64,000 nucleotides of DNA from Alloyangia pacifica (GCF_020524285.1 NZ_JAIVKX010000008.1:62001-126000), one strand, 5' to 3'; shown: positions 16,008 to 24,913, counted from the stretch's first letter. Notes: a model not told the origin generated them from the letters alone. Numbers and translations: made by a program.

Positions 16008-16490
16008 TCAGAACGACTCGGGTTTCGCCTCGCGCGCCATGTGATCGAGGATCGCATTGACGAACTGCACCTCGCGGCCCTCGTTGAAGAAGGCACGGGC
16101 GACGTCGATGAACTCGGTGATCACCACCTTCGGCGGCGTGTCGAGCGCCACAAGCTCGGCCCCGGCGGCACGGAACAGCGCGCGCAGGATCGGGTCGATG
16201 CGGTCGATCGGCCATTTCGCCACCAGCGCGCGGTCGGTCATCTGGTCGATCTTTGCCTGCCAGTTGACCGCCTCGCCGACGATCTTGCCGAAGAGATCCA
16301 CGTCCCCGTCCACCAGCTCCACGCCCTCTTCGACCTCCGCGCCGAAGCGGAAATCGAGGAATTCACGCATCGTCTTCTCCGCCGTCGTGCCGGAAAGCTC
16401 CATCTGGTAGAGCGCCTGCACGGCGTAAAGCCGGGATGCGGATTTCATACGGCGTTTCTGATTGCCGGAGGGAGGGACCGGGGTCGTCAT
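16008..16490 (-). CDS. nusB: Transcription antitermination factor NusB
   Basis: A 160-residue all-helical RNA-binding protein with the conserved start SASRLYAVQALYQMELSG and the end motif VVITEFIDVARAFFNEGREVQFVNAILDHMAR. With NusE (S10) it binds boxA of rRNA leaders and prevents premature termination. Its ATG overlaps the ribH stop (ATGA), giving the common rib-nusB arrangement; it is the last gene of the operon. Confidence 0.96.
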   Translation of the reverse strand: MTTPVPPSGNQKRRMKSASRLYAVQALYQMELSGTTAEKTMREFLDFRFGAEVEEGVELVDGDVDLFGKIVGEAVNWQAKIDQMTDRALVAKWPIDRIDPILRALFRAAGAELVALDTPPKVVITEFIDVARAFFNEGREVQFVNAILDHMAREAKPESF

Positions 16491-17038
16491 GCGCTATGCT
16501 TTCCTTTGGAAGCGCCCGCGATCTGGTACTCATCCTGGGCGGGCACGAATCCCACCCCCTTGCGGGCGCCGCCCCACCTACGGGCCAGCGCGACAAGATG
16601 CAAGGCCGCAGCCGCGGCACCGCCGCCCTTGTTCTGACCCGCCGATTCGGCACGCACGCGGGCCTGCTCGTAGTTCTCCACCGTGAGGATGCCGTTGCCG
16701 ATGCACAGCCCCTGCAGGCCGAGCAGCGTCAGCCCGCGCGAGCTGTCGTTGCAGACGGTCTCGTAATGGGTGGTCTCGCCGCGGATCACGCAGCCGAGCG
16801 CCACGTAGCCATCGAAGTTCGACATGCGCTCGGCAATGCCGATGGCGGTCGGCACTTCCAGCGCGCCGGGCACCTCGACGATCTCGTGGAAGCCGCCCGC
16901 CGCCTCGATCTCGGCGATGGCACCGGCGATCAGCTCGTCGGCGATATCCTTGTAGTAGGGCGCGACGACAATGAGGATCTTCGCCGGCTTGTCGAACTCG
17001 GCGCGCGGCAGGGTGTAGTGGGTTTCGCTCGAGGCCAT
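16487..17038 (-). CDS. ribH: 6,7-dimethyl-8-ribityllumazine synthase
   Basis: A 183-residue lumazine synthase, which condenses 5-amino-6-ribitylaminouracil with 3,4-dihydroxy-2-butanone 4-phosphate. Visible motifs are VVAPYYKDIADELIAGA, EVPGALEVP, ALGCVIRGETTHYE (catalytic His) and GNGILTVENYEQA. The ATG at 17038 has GGAGAG upstream; it starts 2 nt after the ribBX stop. The C-terminal extension after about residue 155 is longer than in the Bacillus enzyme. Confidence 0.96.
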   Translation of the reverse strand: MASSETHYTLPRAEFDKPAKILIVVAPYYKDIADELIAGAIAEIEAAGGFHEIVEVPGALEVPTAIGIAERMSNFDGYVALGCVIRGETTHYETVCNDSSRGLTLLGLQGLCIGNGILTVENYEQARVRAESAGQNKGGGAAAAALHLVALARRWGGARKGVGFVPAQDEYQIAGASKGKHSA

Positions 17039-17040
17039 CG

Positions 17041-18162
17041 TCACTCTCCGATCTTGCGGGTGCCCACGATCTCGAGCCCGTAGGCCTCGAGCCCCACGAC
17101 GCGCGGGGTGGGCGAATTGGTCAGCAGCACCATCTTCGACAGGCCGAGCGACGAGAGAATCTGCGCGCCGAGCCCGTATTGACGCAGGGTGCGCGGAGAG
17201 ACGTCATCGTGCAACTCCAGCTTCATCGAGGTGTCGCGCAGCAGCACGACCACGCCGCGCCCCGCCTCAGCCACCGCCTGCATCGAGGCGCGGAACTCGT
17301 CCGAGCGGCCCGCGTGGCCGGTGCCGATGATGTCGAGCATCGGGTCGAGCGCGTGCATCCGCACCAGCACCGGCTCCTCGCCGGAAATATCGCCCTTGGT
17401 CAGCACGATATGCTCGTCGCCGTGGGACTGGTCGGTGTAGATCCGCATGTTCCAGTCGCCGCCGAACTCCGAGTGCACCACCTCCTCGGAGCGCACGCGC
17501 ACGAGGTTGTCGTGGCGGCGGCGGTAGGCGATCAGATCAGAGATCGTGCCGATCTTCAGCCCGTGCTTCTGGGCGAAGGCCACCAGCTCGGGCAGGCGCG
17601 ACATGGTGCCGTCCTCGTTCATGATCTCGCAGATCACCCCTGCGGGGTTGAGCCCGGCGAGCCGCGAGACATCCACCGCGGCCTCGGTATGGCCGGCACG
17701 CACCAGCACGCCGCCGTCCTTGGCGCGCAGCGGGAAGACATGGCCCGGCGTCGCGATGTCGGCGGCCCCCTTCGAGGCATCGATGGCCACGGCCACGGTC
17801 TTGGCGCGGTCGGCGGCCGAGATGCCGGTGGTCACGCCCTCGCGCGCCTCGATCGAGATGGTGAAGGCCGTCTCGTGGCGCGAGGAATTGTTGACCGACA
17901 TCAGGTGCAGGCCAAGCTCGTCGATGCGCTTCGAGGTCATCGACAGGCAGATCAGCCCGCGGCCATGCGTCGCCATGAAGTTGATCGCGTCGGGGGTCGC
18001 CCATTGCGCCGGGATCACGAGGTCACCCTCGTTCTCGCGGTCCTCGTGGTCGACGAGGATGAACATCCGCCCGTTCCGCGCGTCCTCGATGATCTCCTCG
18101 ACCGAGGAAATCGCGTCTTTCCAGTTTTCTTCAACCGGTCCTGGGTTCTCGTAGTCCGCCAT
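17041..18162 (-). CDS. ribB: 3,4-dihydroxy-2-butanone-4-phosphate synthase with degenerate GTP cyclohydrolase II domain (RibBX)
   Basis: A 373-residue fusion. The N-terminal RibB domain (about 15-215) is intact: [11 protein letters not shown] and [23 protein letters not shown]. The C-terminal domain has the GTP cyclohydrolase II fold, but the zinc-binding cysteines of the GDxxxSxRCDCG region are replaced ([20 protein letters not shown]), so that activity should be lost. This matches the RibBX class described in proteobacteria. A separate RibA must exist elsewhere. The first gene of ribBX-ribH-nusB; GCGAGG precedes the ATG. No FMN riboswitch is recognisable upstream. Confidence 0.92.
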   Translation of the reverse strand: MADYENPGPVEENWKDAISSVEEIIEDARNGRMFILVDHEDRENEGDLVIPAQWATPDAINFMATHGRGLICLSMTSKRIDELGLHLMSVNNSSRHETAFTISIEAREGVTTGISAADRAKTVAVAIDASKGAADIATPGHVFPLRAKDGGVLVRAGHTEAAVDVSRLAGLNPAGVICEIMNEDGTMSRLPELVAFAQKHGLKIGTISDLIAYRRRHDNLVRVRSEEVVHSEFGGDWNMRIYTDQSHGDEHIVLTKGDISGEEPVLVRMHALDPMLDIIGTGHAGRSDEFRASMQAVAEAGRGVVVLLRDTSMKLELHDDVSPRTLRQYGLGAQILSSLGLSKMVLLTNSPTPRVVGLEAYGLEIVGTRKIGE

Positions 18163-18269
18163 ATCGCCTCGCACTTCGTCCCCCGCCAAATACGGCAGGA
18201 GGGCCGGAAAGACTAGGCCGGTTTTGTGCGGAGCGGTGCGATACCCTGTGCGCGACAAGGGAGTTCCCG

Positions 18270-18620
18270 TCAGTCGAAGATGTCCTCGAGCAGATCGAAA
18301 AGGCCCTTCGCCGCCTTGCGGGCGGGCGACTTGCGTTTCTTGTAGGATTTCCTGGCCGCCTTGCGCGCCGCCTTCTCCGCCTTGCGATGCAGTTTCGAGG
18401 GGTACGGTGCGGCGCCCGGCATCCCCCTTGACCCGCCCTGGGCGCGCCCCTGCGCCGGGGCGGGGCCGGTCGCGCCGCGCCCGGTCTCGGACTTGAGGTT
18501 CTTCAACTGGCGCAGCGGCGCCCCGCAGGAGGCGCAGGCAAGCTCGTGGCGCTGCGTGCCATTGAGCGCAAGGGCGGTGCGGCTTCCGCAGTAGCAACAG
18601 GTGGCAATCGTCTGGACCAT
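18270..18620 (-). CDS. Zinc-ribbon hypothetical protein
   Basis: A 116-residue protein with an N-terminal CCYCGS...CASCGAP zinc ribbon (Cys pairs near residues 8-11 and 29-32), a long Lys/Arg/Ala-rich middle (KAEKAARKAARKSYKKRK) and an acidic hydrophobic C-terminus (LFDLLEDIFD). It may bind nucleic acid, but no family is recognised. The start MVQTIAT is chosen because the zinc ribbon follows directly; an upstream ATG at 18659 would add an arginine-rich stretch. Confidence 0.65.
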   Translation of the reverse strand: MVQTIATCCYCGSRTALALNGTQRHELACASCGAPLRQLKNLKSETGRGATGPAPAQGRAQGGSRGMPGAAPYPSKLHRKAEKAARKAARKSYKKRKSPARKAAKGLFDLLEDIFD

Positions 18621-18678
18621 GCGTCCGATATGGGCGCGCGGGCGCCGAGCTGCAAGCACGGCCCGCGCCTGCCAACCC

Positions 18679-19458
18679 TCAGGGGCGCGCTGCGTAGAGC
18701 GCCACGGCCGCCGCGTTCGACACGTTGAGCGAGCCGAAGCCGCGCGCGAAGTCGATCTTCACCAGCTGGTCGACGGTTTCCTTGGTGCGCTGACGCAGCC
18801 CCGGCCCCTCGGCCCCCAGCACAAGCGCCACGGCGCGGTCGCGCCTGCCCTCCATCGCCGCGTCGATGCTGACCTCGGCCTCGCCGTCGAGACCGAAGAC
18901 GACATAGCCCATACCCTGCAGCGCGACGATCGTGTCGGCGAGGTTGCGCTCGCGCAGGTAGGGCTGGCGCTCGAGCGCCCCCGAGGCGGTTTTCGCCAGC
19001 GCCCCGGTCTCCGGCGCCGAGTGGTGCAGCGTGCCGATCACCGCCTGCGCACCGAAAACCTCGGCCGAGCGCAGGATTGCCCCGACGTTATGCGGATCGG
19101 TGACCCGGTCGAGCAGCACAAGACGGGGCGGCGTTTCCCCGTCGCCAAGCGCCACATCCTCGAGTCGGCCCCAGTTCAGCGGCTTCACTTCCAGCGCCGC
19201 GCCCTGGTGCACGGACTGCGGGTCGAGCGGCGCGCCGAACTTGCGCGGATCGTGGATCTCGGGCTCGATTCCCCCGACCTCCAGCGCATCCTCGAGCTTG
19301 GATTTCGCGTTCAGAGTCAGGATCAAGCGCAGTTTCTCGCGCTTGGGGTTCATCAGCGCATCGCGCACCGCATGCAGGCCGAACAGCCAGACGGTCTCGG
19401 CCGCCTTGGCCTTCTTCGCCTGTTCCTTCTCGACCACCCATTTCGGTTTCTTGACCAT
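18679..19458 (-). CDS. rlmB: 23S rRNA (guanosine-2251-2'-O)-methyltransferase RlmB
   Basis: A 259-residue SpoU/TrmH (SPOUT) methyltransferase. An N-terminal L30e-like RNA-binding domain (VWLFGLHAVRDALMN) precedes the knotted catalytic domain with motifs LDRVTDPHNVGAILRSAEVFGA, ALVLGAEGPGL and LNVSNAAAVALY. It methylates G2251 in the peptidyl-transferase P loop. It is encoded upstream of and divergently from tRNA-Tyr. Confidence 0.9.
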   Translation of the reverse strand: MVKKPKWVVEKEQAKKAKAAETVWLFGLHAVRDALMNPKREKLRLILTLNAKSKLEDALEVGGIEPEIHDPRKFGAPLDPQSVHQGAALEVKPLNWGRLEDVALGDGETPPRLVLLDRVTDPHNVGAILRSAEVFGAQAVIGTLHHSAPETGALAKTASGALERQPYLRERNLADTIVALQGMGYVVFGLDGEAEVSIDAAMEGRRDRAVALVLGAEGPGLRQRTKETVDQLVKIDFARGFGSLNVSNAAAVALYAARP

Positions 19459-19528
19459 GGTACGCGTCCTTTTTTCCTGAGCTTCGGTCTCTGCATCGCC
19501 CGGTGACGCGCTGCAAGATATTTTCCTG

Positions 19529-19557
19529 TTGACGACCCTTTTGAGTGCTTGTAGTCA
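19529..19557 (+). promoter_or_regulatory. Sigma-70-type promoter of tRNA-Tyr
   Basis: TTGACG, a 17-nt spacer and TAGTCA, in a locally AT-rich stretch about 50 nt before the tRNA 5' end. Confidence 0.55.
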
Positions 19558-19610
19558 GCGCCCCACGACGCCGGTCATACGGCGGAGGACGCCAGAGACT
19601 GGCGGAAAGT

Positions 19611-19694
19611 GGGCGACAGGCCGCAAGGTGTGGCAGGGGACTGTAACTCCCTCGCGGAGACGCACGCCTGGTTCGATTCCAGGGTCGCCCACCA
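19611..19694 (+). tRNA. tRNA-Tyr (GTA), class II
   Basis: 84 nt with encoded CCA. Acceptor GGGCGAC/GTCGCCC, anticodon stem GGGGA/TCCCT with loop CTGTAAC (anticodon GTA), long variable arm containing a GCG-GAGA-CGC hairpin, and T-arm CCTGG-TTCGATT-CCAGG. The D-arm is unusual: position 8 is A and the D-loop GCAAGGTGT lacks the usual A14. Flanking bases GT extend the acceptor pairing by two. Confidence 0.8.
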
Positions 19695-19840
19695 CTTTCC
19701 CTCCTCGGAAATACCTCCTTATATATCAAGGGTCCGGCAGCATTGTGCTATTACCGGTCCAGAGTGTTGCGGCGCTTGGCCCTTCGGCCTAAGTGCCCTT
19801 TATCGTATGACGATCATGCCCTGAGGATACCGCTCCGCCA

Positions 19841-21055
19841 ATGCTGCGCTACCGCTTGCTCCTGTCCCTTTTCGCGGCCGTTGTGCTGGCCCGCGCCGCG
19901 CTCCGGCGTGACTGGGACGCCCTGCGCGCACGACTCGGGCGGAGCCGGGCGAATCCCGGCGCGCATGTCTGGCTGCACGCCGCCTCGAACGGCGAACTGG
20001 CCTCGGCCAAGCCGGTGATCGAGGCGCTGCGCGCGGCGCGGCCCGGGATGAAGCTGCTGGTCACCTGCAACTCCGAGTCGGGCGTCGCGCTGGCGGAAAG
20101 CTGGGGACTCTGCGCGCGACTGGCGCCGCTCGACCTGGCCCGGGCCTCGAAACGCATACACCGACGCTGGAACGTGACCAGCCACATCACCATGGAATCC
20201 GAGATCTGGCCGAACCGGCTGCTGACCTGCCCCGGCCCGGTTCTGGTGCTCGGAGGACGGCTGACCGAAGGCACCGCCAAGGGCTGGCGGCTGTTCGGCG
20301 GGCTGCAGGCTCGGGTACTGCACCGGGTCGCCTTTCTCTCGGCACAGGATCCCGACTCGCGCGACCGCTTCATCGAGGCCGGGCTGCCCAAGAGCGCGCA
20401 GGGGCCGGTGGTCGATCTCAAGGCGCTTTACACCCCGCCCGAACAGCATGACGCCGCGCTCGCGGCCGAGTTTCCCCGCGCCAGCACCTGGCTCGCCGCC
20501 TCCACCCACGAGGGCGAGGACGAAACCGTGCTCGCCGCCCATGCCGAGGCGCGCAGGCAGGAGCCCGGCCTGCGGCTGATTCTCGCCCCCCGCCACCCGC
20601 GCCGGGCCGAACAGATCGCCCGTCTCGCCGCCGCGCAGGGGCTGAGCTGCGCCCGCCGCAGCCTCGGCGAGACGCCGCACGGCGCCGATGTCTACCTCGC
20701 CGACACGCTGGGCGAGATGGCGCTGTTCTACCGCCTCGCGGGCCGGGTCTTCATCGCCGGCACGCTGACCGACCGTGGCGGCCACACCCCCTACGAACCC
20801 GCGGCCTTCGGCGATGCGCTGATCCACGGCCCCGACGTGCGCAACTTCCGGGTGCCCTTCCGCCTGCTCGACGAGGCCGGTGCGGCGCTGAAGATCGAGG
20901 ATGCCACGAGCCTTGCCACCGCGCTGCTCGCGCTTTCGGACGAAACCGCCCAGCAGCGCGCCGGCGCCGCGGCGCGGGCGCTGCTCGAACCGGAGGCATC
21001 CGCGGAAGAACTTGTCGCTGATCTGACACAACATATGGACGCATCCCCCAAATGA
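19841..21055 (+). CDS. waaA: 3-deoxy-D-manno-octulosonic acid transferase
   Basis: A 404-residue membrane-associated GT-B glycosyltransferase (family 30) that adds Kdo to lipid A precursors. An N-terminal hydrophobic segment (LLLSLFAAVVLARAAL) is followed by HVWLHAASNGELASAKP with the acceptor-site glutamate region, and by ITMESEIWPN, a family signature. In the donor domain LAASTHEGEDETVLAAH and GTLTDRGGHTPYEPAAFG are typical. The 146-nt spacer after tRNA-Tyr holds a short TTGGCC/GGCCTAA hairpin near 19776-19790. Confidence 0.92.
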   Translation: MLRYRLLLSLFAAVVLARAALRRDWDALRARLGRSRANPGAHVWLHAASNGELASAKPVIEALRAARPGMKLLVTCNSESGVALAESWGLCARLAPLDLARASKRIHRRWNVTSHITMESEIWPNRLLTCPGPVLVLGGRLTEGTAKGWRLFGGLQARVLHRVAFLSAQDPDSRDRFIEAGLPKSAQGPVVDLKALYTPPEQHDAALAAEFPRASTWLAASTHEGEDETVLAAHAEARRQEPGLRLILAPRHPRRAEQIARLAAAQGLSCARRSLGETPHGADVYLADTLGEMALFYRLAGRVFIAGTLTDRGGHTPYEPAAFGDALIHGPDVRNFRVPFRLLDEAGAALKIEDATSLATALLALSDETAQQRAGAAARALLEPEASAEELVADLTQHMDASPK

Positions 21056-21090
21056 GCGCATCCTCTTCGTAAAACGAGCAGGACAACAGG

Positions 21091-21558
21091 ATGGGCGTTT
21101 CACTGGATATCGTCTCTCGCGCGCCGGGCACCAGAACCCTCCCCAAGCGCACCCATGTGCAATATGCGGCCCTGTGCTACCGCGTGCGCGACGGCAAGGT
21201 GAAGGTGCTGCTGATCACCAGCCGCGGCCGCAAGCGTTGGACGTTGCCGAAGGGCTGGCCGATGCAGGGGCGCAGCCCGGCGAAGGCGGCGGCGCGCGAA
21301 GCCTGGGAAGAGGCCGGGGTGAAGGGGCTCGTGGGTGAGCTCTGCGTCGGCGGCTACACCTATCGCAAGCGCAGCTCCGACCGCCCGCACGTGGCGCTGG
21401 TCTACCCGCTCGAAGTTATGGAGCGCGACAAGAAATTCCCCGAGCGCGGCGAGCGCAAACAGCGCTGGGTCAGCCCCAAGCGCGCCGCCGAACTCGTCGA
21501 CCACCCCGAGCTCGCCCGGCTGTTGCGCGGCTTCCGCCCCTATTCCCGCAAGCACTGA
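21091..21558 (+). CDS. Nudix hydrolase
   Basis: A 155-residue Nudix-fold protein. The Nudix box is G-WPMQG-R-SPAKAAA-REAWEEAGV: the metal-binding REAWEE core is intact, but the first canonical Glu is Arg. The LPKGWPMQGRSP form is common in an alphaproteobacterial subfamily related to diadenosine/diphosphoinositol phosphate hydrolases. It cleaves a nucleoside diphosphate linked to X; the substrate is unknown. 35 nt after waaA, possibly cotranscribed. Confidence 0.85.
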   Translation: MGVSLDIVSRAPGTRTLPKRTHVQYAALCYRVRDGKVKVLLITSRGRKRWTLPKGWPMQGRSPAKAAAREAWEEAGVKGLVGELCVGGYTYRKRSSDRPHVALVYPLEVMERDKKFPERGERKQRWVSPKRAAELVDHPELARLLRGFRPYSRKH

Positions 21559-21618
21559 CAGCGGCTTGAACCTGCGCGGAATTTGACTAGGTAAAAGGGA
21601 TCATCTCGGAACAGCCGC

Positions 21619-22062
21619 ATGATCCAATACTCTCTCAAATGCGCGGAAGACCACCGCTTCGACAGCTGGTTCCAATCCGCCAGCGCCTTCGACAAGCTGC
21701 ATGCCGCCGGCATGGTGGCCTGCGCCGTCTGCGGCTCGCCCAAGGTCGAAAAGGTGCTCATGGCGCCGCGCGTCAACAGCGGCGGATCGCGCACGGAGCC
21801 CGCGCCCAAGCCGGAAAAGCCCGACCTGTCCAAGCCCGCCTCCGAGGCGGAGCAGGCGCTGCGCGCCCTGCGCGACCACGTCGAGAAGACTTCGGACTAC
21901 GTCGGCCGCGACTTCGCGCGCGAGGCCCGCGCCATGCACAGCGGCGAAAGCCCGCATCGCCCGATCTGGGGCGAGACCCGCGGTGACGAGGCCAAGGCGC
22001 TGATCGAGGAGGGCGTGCCCGTCGCCCCCCTGCCCTTCATGCCGACACGAAAATCCAACTGA
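21619..22062 (+). CDS. DUF1178 family protein
   Basis: A 147-residue protein with the DUF1178 start MIQYSLKCAEDHRFDSWFQSA and a single CAVCGS cysteine pair near residue 36, preceded by a Cys at residue 8, suggesting a small metal-binding knuckle. The C-terminal part has the conserved IWGETRGDEAKALIEEGVPVAPLPF. Function is unknown in the family; it is often near Nudix and carbon-nitrogen hydrolase genes. Confidence 0.9.
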   Translation: MIQYSLKCAEDHRFDSWFQSASAFDKLHAAGMVACAVCGSPKVEKVLMAPRVNSGGSRTEPAPKPEKPDLSKPASEAEQALRALRDHVEKTSDYVGRDFAREARAMHSGESPHRPIWGETRGDEAKALIEEGVPVAPLPFMPTRKSN

Positions 22063-22072
22063 AAGACCTGTC

Positions 22073-22717
22073 ATGACCCTGCTGATCACCGGCGCAAACC
22101 GCGGCATCGGCGCGGCGCTCTGCAAGACACTCAAGACCCGCGGCCACGAGGTGCTTGGCACGGCACGGAACACCCCCGGCCTGCTGCCGCTCGACGTGCG
22201 CGACCCGGCCTCGCCGGCAGCTCTGGCCGGGCAGCTCGGCGACACCGCGCTTGACGGTCTGATCTGCAACGCCGGGATCTTCCTCGACCGGCCCGAGCAG
22301 CTCGACACCGGCTACCCGCCCGAGATGTGGGCCGAGATGTTCGCGGTCAATGTCACCGGCGTCTTCCTGACGGTGCAGGCCATGCTGCCGCTGCTCGAGC
22401 GCGCCACGACGCCGAAGATCATGATCATCAGCTCGCAGATGGGCGCCAACGCGCTGGCCAAGGGCAACGCGCTGATCTATCGCACCTCGAAGGCGGCCGC
22501 ACTGAACCTCGGCAGCAACCTCGCCGTCGCGCTGAAGCCGCGCGGCATCGCGGTGGGCATCTATCACCCCGGATGGGTCACCACCGACATGGGTGGCAGC
22601 GGGGCGGACCTCTCTCCGGAGCAATCCGCCGAGGGGCTCGCCGAGCGCTTCGACGCACTGAACCTCGACGCAACCGGCTGTTTCGAGACCTGGGATGGCC
22701 GCCCCCACCCGTACTGA
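22073..22717 (+). CDS. SDR family NAD(P)-dependent oxidoreductase
   Basis: A 214-residue classical short-chain dehydrogenase. The cofactor motif TGANRGIG is at residues 6-13, NAG near 65, the catalytic Ser in IISSQMG and Tyr-x-x-x-Lys in IYRTSKAA. The C-terminal substrate loop is short, as in CsgA/sniffer-like members. Starts 10 nt after DUF1178 and overlaps the following gene by 23 bp, so the three are probably one transcript. Substrate unknown. Confidence 0.87.
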   Translation: MTLLITGANRGIGAALCKTLKTRGHEVLGTARNTPGLLPLDVRDPASPAALAGQLGDTALDGLICNAGIFLDRPEQLDTGYPPEMWAEMFAVNVTGVFLTVQAMLPLLERATTPKIMIISSQMGANALAKGNALIYRTSKAAALNLGSNLAVALKPRGIAVGIYHPGWVTTDMGGSGADLSPEQSAEGLAERFDALNLDATGCFETWDGRPHPY

Positions 22718-23165
22718 TCTGCCGCAGCGGCCTGAGGACTTTCCCGCCGCCTTCGCCCGCGCCTGGGCCACCCGCGAAGGCGCGGCCGTCGCCGCGCTTT
22801 TTGCCGAAGACGCCGAGTTCGTGAACGTGACCGGCCTGTGGTGGTCGGGGCGCGAGGCCATCGCCCGCCCGCATGACTACGCGCTGAAGAGCTTTTTCGC
22901 CGACACAACCCTGCGCCCGGGCCGTATCTCGACCCGCCTGCTCGGCGCGGGTCAGGCGGTGGTCCGCTGCCGCTTCCACATGTCCGGCCAGCGCGCCCCG
23001 GACGGCTCCGAAGCCGGGCCGCGGCAGACCATCCTGCTCTTCGTGCTCGAGCGCACGGCCGCAGGCTGGCGCGCGGTGGCGGCGCAGAACACCGAGGTGC
23101 TGCCCGGTCAGGAAACCTTCCTTGCAAGCGACGGCACTGGGGCGGTCGACTACCGCCGAGGCTGA
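22695..23165 (+). CDS. SnoaL-like / SgcJ-type small protein
   Basis: A 156-residue NTF2-like alpha-beta barrel of the DUF4440/SgcJ type: FARAWATREGAAVAALFAEDAEFVNVTGLWWSG gives the helix-strand opening, and ILLFVLERTAAGWRAVAAQNTE the closing strands. Such proteins bind small hydrophobic ligands or act as cyclases or isomerases; a specific role is not predictable. The start lies inside the SDR gene in another frame, indicating coupled translation. Confidence 0.75.
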   Translation: MAAPTRTDLPQRPEDFPAAFARAWATREGAAVAALFAEDAEFVNVTGLWWSGREAIARPHDYALKSFFADTTLRPGRISTRLLGAGQAVVRCRFHMSGQRAPDGSEAGPRQTILLFVLERTAAGWRAVAAQNTEVLPGQETFLASDGTGAVDYRRG

Positions 23166-23351
23166 CCGCTGGCCGCTCGGACGGAGCGTGCGGGCAGAAG
23201 CTGGCGGCACGGCGCGTCGATCTTTGCGAAAAGACCGGAAACGCCCAGCCACGCGCAGCGATCGCTCGCGGCGGGCGCGCAATCCCCTTGCGCAGACCCG
23301 CCCCCCCGCGTAAAGGACCGCTGATTCAAAGGACCATGCCGGGGAGGCGCC

Positions 23352-24611
23352 ATGCCCGTTCTCGTGATGAAATTCGGCGGCACCTCCGTCGCCACGTTGG
23401 ACCGGATCCGCCGGGCCGCCAAACGTGTCGGCGTCGAAGTGGCCAAGGGCTACGACGTGATCGTCATCGTCTCGGCCATGTCAGGCGAAACCAACAAGCT
23501 CGTCGGCTATGTCGAGGAAACCTCGCCGCTGTTCGACGCGCGCGAATATGACGCCGTGGTCTCCTCGGGCGAAAACGTGACCGCCGGTCTTATGGCGATG
23601 ACGCTGCAGGAAATGGACGTGCCCGCGCGCAGCTGGCAGGGCTGGCAGGTGCCGCTGCAGACCTCCTCGGCGCACAGCGCCGCGCGGATCCTCGACATCC
23701 CCACCGAGAACATCACCCGCAAGTTCGACGAGGGCATGAAGGTGGCCGTGGTCGCCGGCTTCCAGGGCATCAGCCCCGAGGGCCGCATCACCACGCTGGG
23801 CCGTGGCGGTTCGGACACCACCGCCGTCGCCTTCGCCGCCGCCTTCGGCGCCGAGCGCTGCGACATCTACACCGACGTCGACGGCGTCTACACCACCGAC
23901 CCGCGCGTCTGCGAAAAGGCCCGCAAGCTCGACCGCATCTCCTTCGAAGAGATGCTCGAACTGGCCTCGCTGGGCGCCAAGGTGCTGCAGACCCGCTCGG
24001 TCGAACTTGCCATGCGTTACAAGGTGAAGCTGCGGGTCCTCTCCAGCTTCGAAGAACAGTCGGACGATGCCGGGACGCTCGTTTGCGACGAGGAGGATAT
24101 CATGGAATCGAAAGTTGTGGCCGGTGTGGCCTTTTCGCGCGACGAGGCCAAGATGACCCTCGTCACCATTGCCGACCGTCCGGGCATCGCGGCGTCGATC
24201 TTCGGCACGCTGGCAGATGCCGGCGTGAACGTCGACATGATCGTGCAGAACGTTTCCGAGACCAACTACAAGGGTCACGAGGGCGGTGTCACCGACATGA
24301 CCTTCTCCTGTCCGGTCAACCAGGTGAAGCGCGCCGAGAAGGCGCTGGCCGACGCACAGGCCGCCGGCACGCTGACCTACGACAAGCTCGAATCGGAAAC
24401 CGAGGTCGCCAAGGTTTCGGTGGTCGGCATCGGCATGCGGTCCGCCGCCGGCGTCGCCGCCAAGATGTTCAAGATCCTGTCGGACGAGAACATCAACATC
24501 CAGGTCATCACCACCTCCGAGATCAAGATCTCCGTGCTGATCGAGCGCAAGTACATGGAGCTTGCGGTGCAGGCCCTGCACGATGCCTTCGAGCTCGAGA
24601 AAGCCGACTGA
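23352..24611 (+). CDS. lysC: Aspartate kinase
   Basis: A 419-residue monofunctional aspartokinase that phosphorylates aspartate at the entry to the lysine, threonine, methionine and diaminopimelate pathways. VMKFGGTSVA opens the kinase domain, GRGGSDTTAVAFAAAF binds substrate and ATP, and two ACT domains follow (about residues 265-340 and 345-415), giving allosteric control by lysine and/or threonine. GGGGAGG precedes the ATG. Unlike in Bacillus, no internal beta-subunit start is obvious. A strong terminator follows. Confidence 0.95.
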   Translation: MPVLVMKFGGTSVATLDRIRRAAKRVGVEVAKGYDVIVIVSAMSGETNKLVGYVEETSPLFDAREYDAVVSSGENVTAGLMAMTLQEMDVPARSWQGWQVPLQTSSAHSAARILDIPTENITRKFDEGMKVAVVAGFQGISPEGRITTLGRGGSDTTAVAFAAAFGAERCDIYTDVDGVYTTDPRVCEKARKLDRISFEEMLELASLGAKVLQTRSVELAMRYKVKLRVLSSFEEQSDDAGTLVCDEEDIMESKVVAGVAFSRDEAKMTLVTIADRPGIAASIFGTLADAGVNVDMIVQNVSETNYKGHEGGVTDMTFSCPVNQVKRAEKALADAQAAGTLTYDKLESETEVAKVSVVGIGMRSAAGVAAKMFKILSDENINIQVITTSEIKISVLIERKYMELAVQALHDAFELEKAD

Positions 24612-24660
24612 CGGATCGCGCCGGGGCGCGGCGCGCCCGCGTAACCGTGAGACGTTTCCG

Positions 24661-24696
24661 CAAGCGGCGCCCTATCCGGCGCCGCTTGTTTTATTT
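24661..24696 (+). terminator. Intrinsic terminator of lysC
   Basis: CAAGCGGCGCC and GGCGCCGCTTG around CTATCC, followed by TTTTATTT. One of the strongest terminators in the window. Confidence 0.92.
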
Positions 24697-24913
24697 CTGG
24701 CACCCGGCAATTCTTTTCCGCGCCCATATGCGCGACAATCTTCCCGCGAACCCCGCCGCGACGCCGCAATCTCTTCTCAAAGCCGCGGAAACGCGCGGCA
24801 AAAGGTCCTCTCACCCTGCGGGAAATCGGCCGAGCTATTTGATCCCGTTTCCTTTCTCCGGGCAAACCGCATATAGCTGATCGCAGAGCGGAACGGATGA
24901 AGTCGAGCACACA
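24697..24913. other. lysC-ptsP intergenic region
   Basis: After the lysC terminator the remaining 217 nt hold no credible gene. They presumably contain the ptsP promoter; AT-rich patches near 24720-24750 and 24835-24885 are candidates, but no clear -35/-10 pair could be chosen. Confidence 0.4.

Noticed and set aside
18163-18269. FMN riboswitch upstream of ribBX
   Set aside because: The leader is only about 105 nt and lacks the conserved RFN core sequences.
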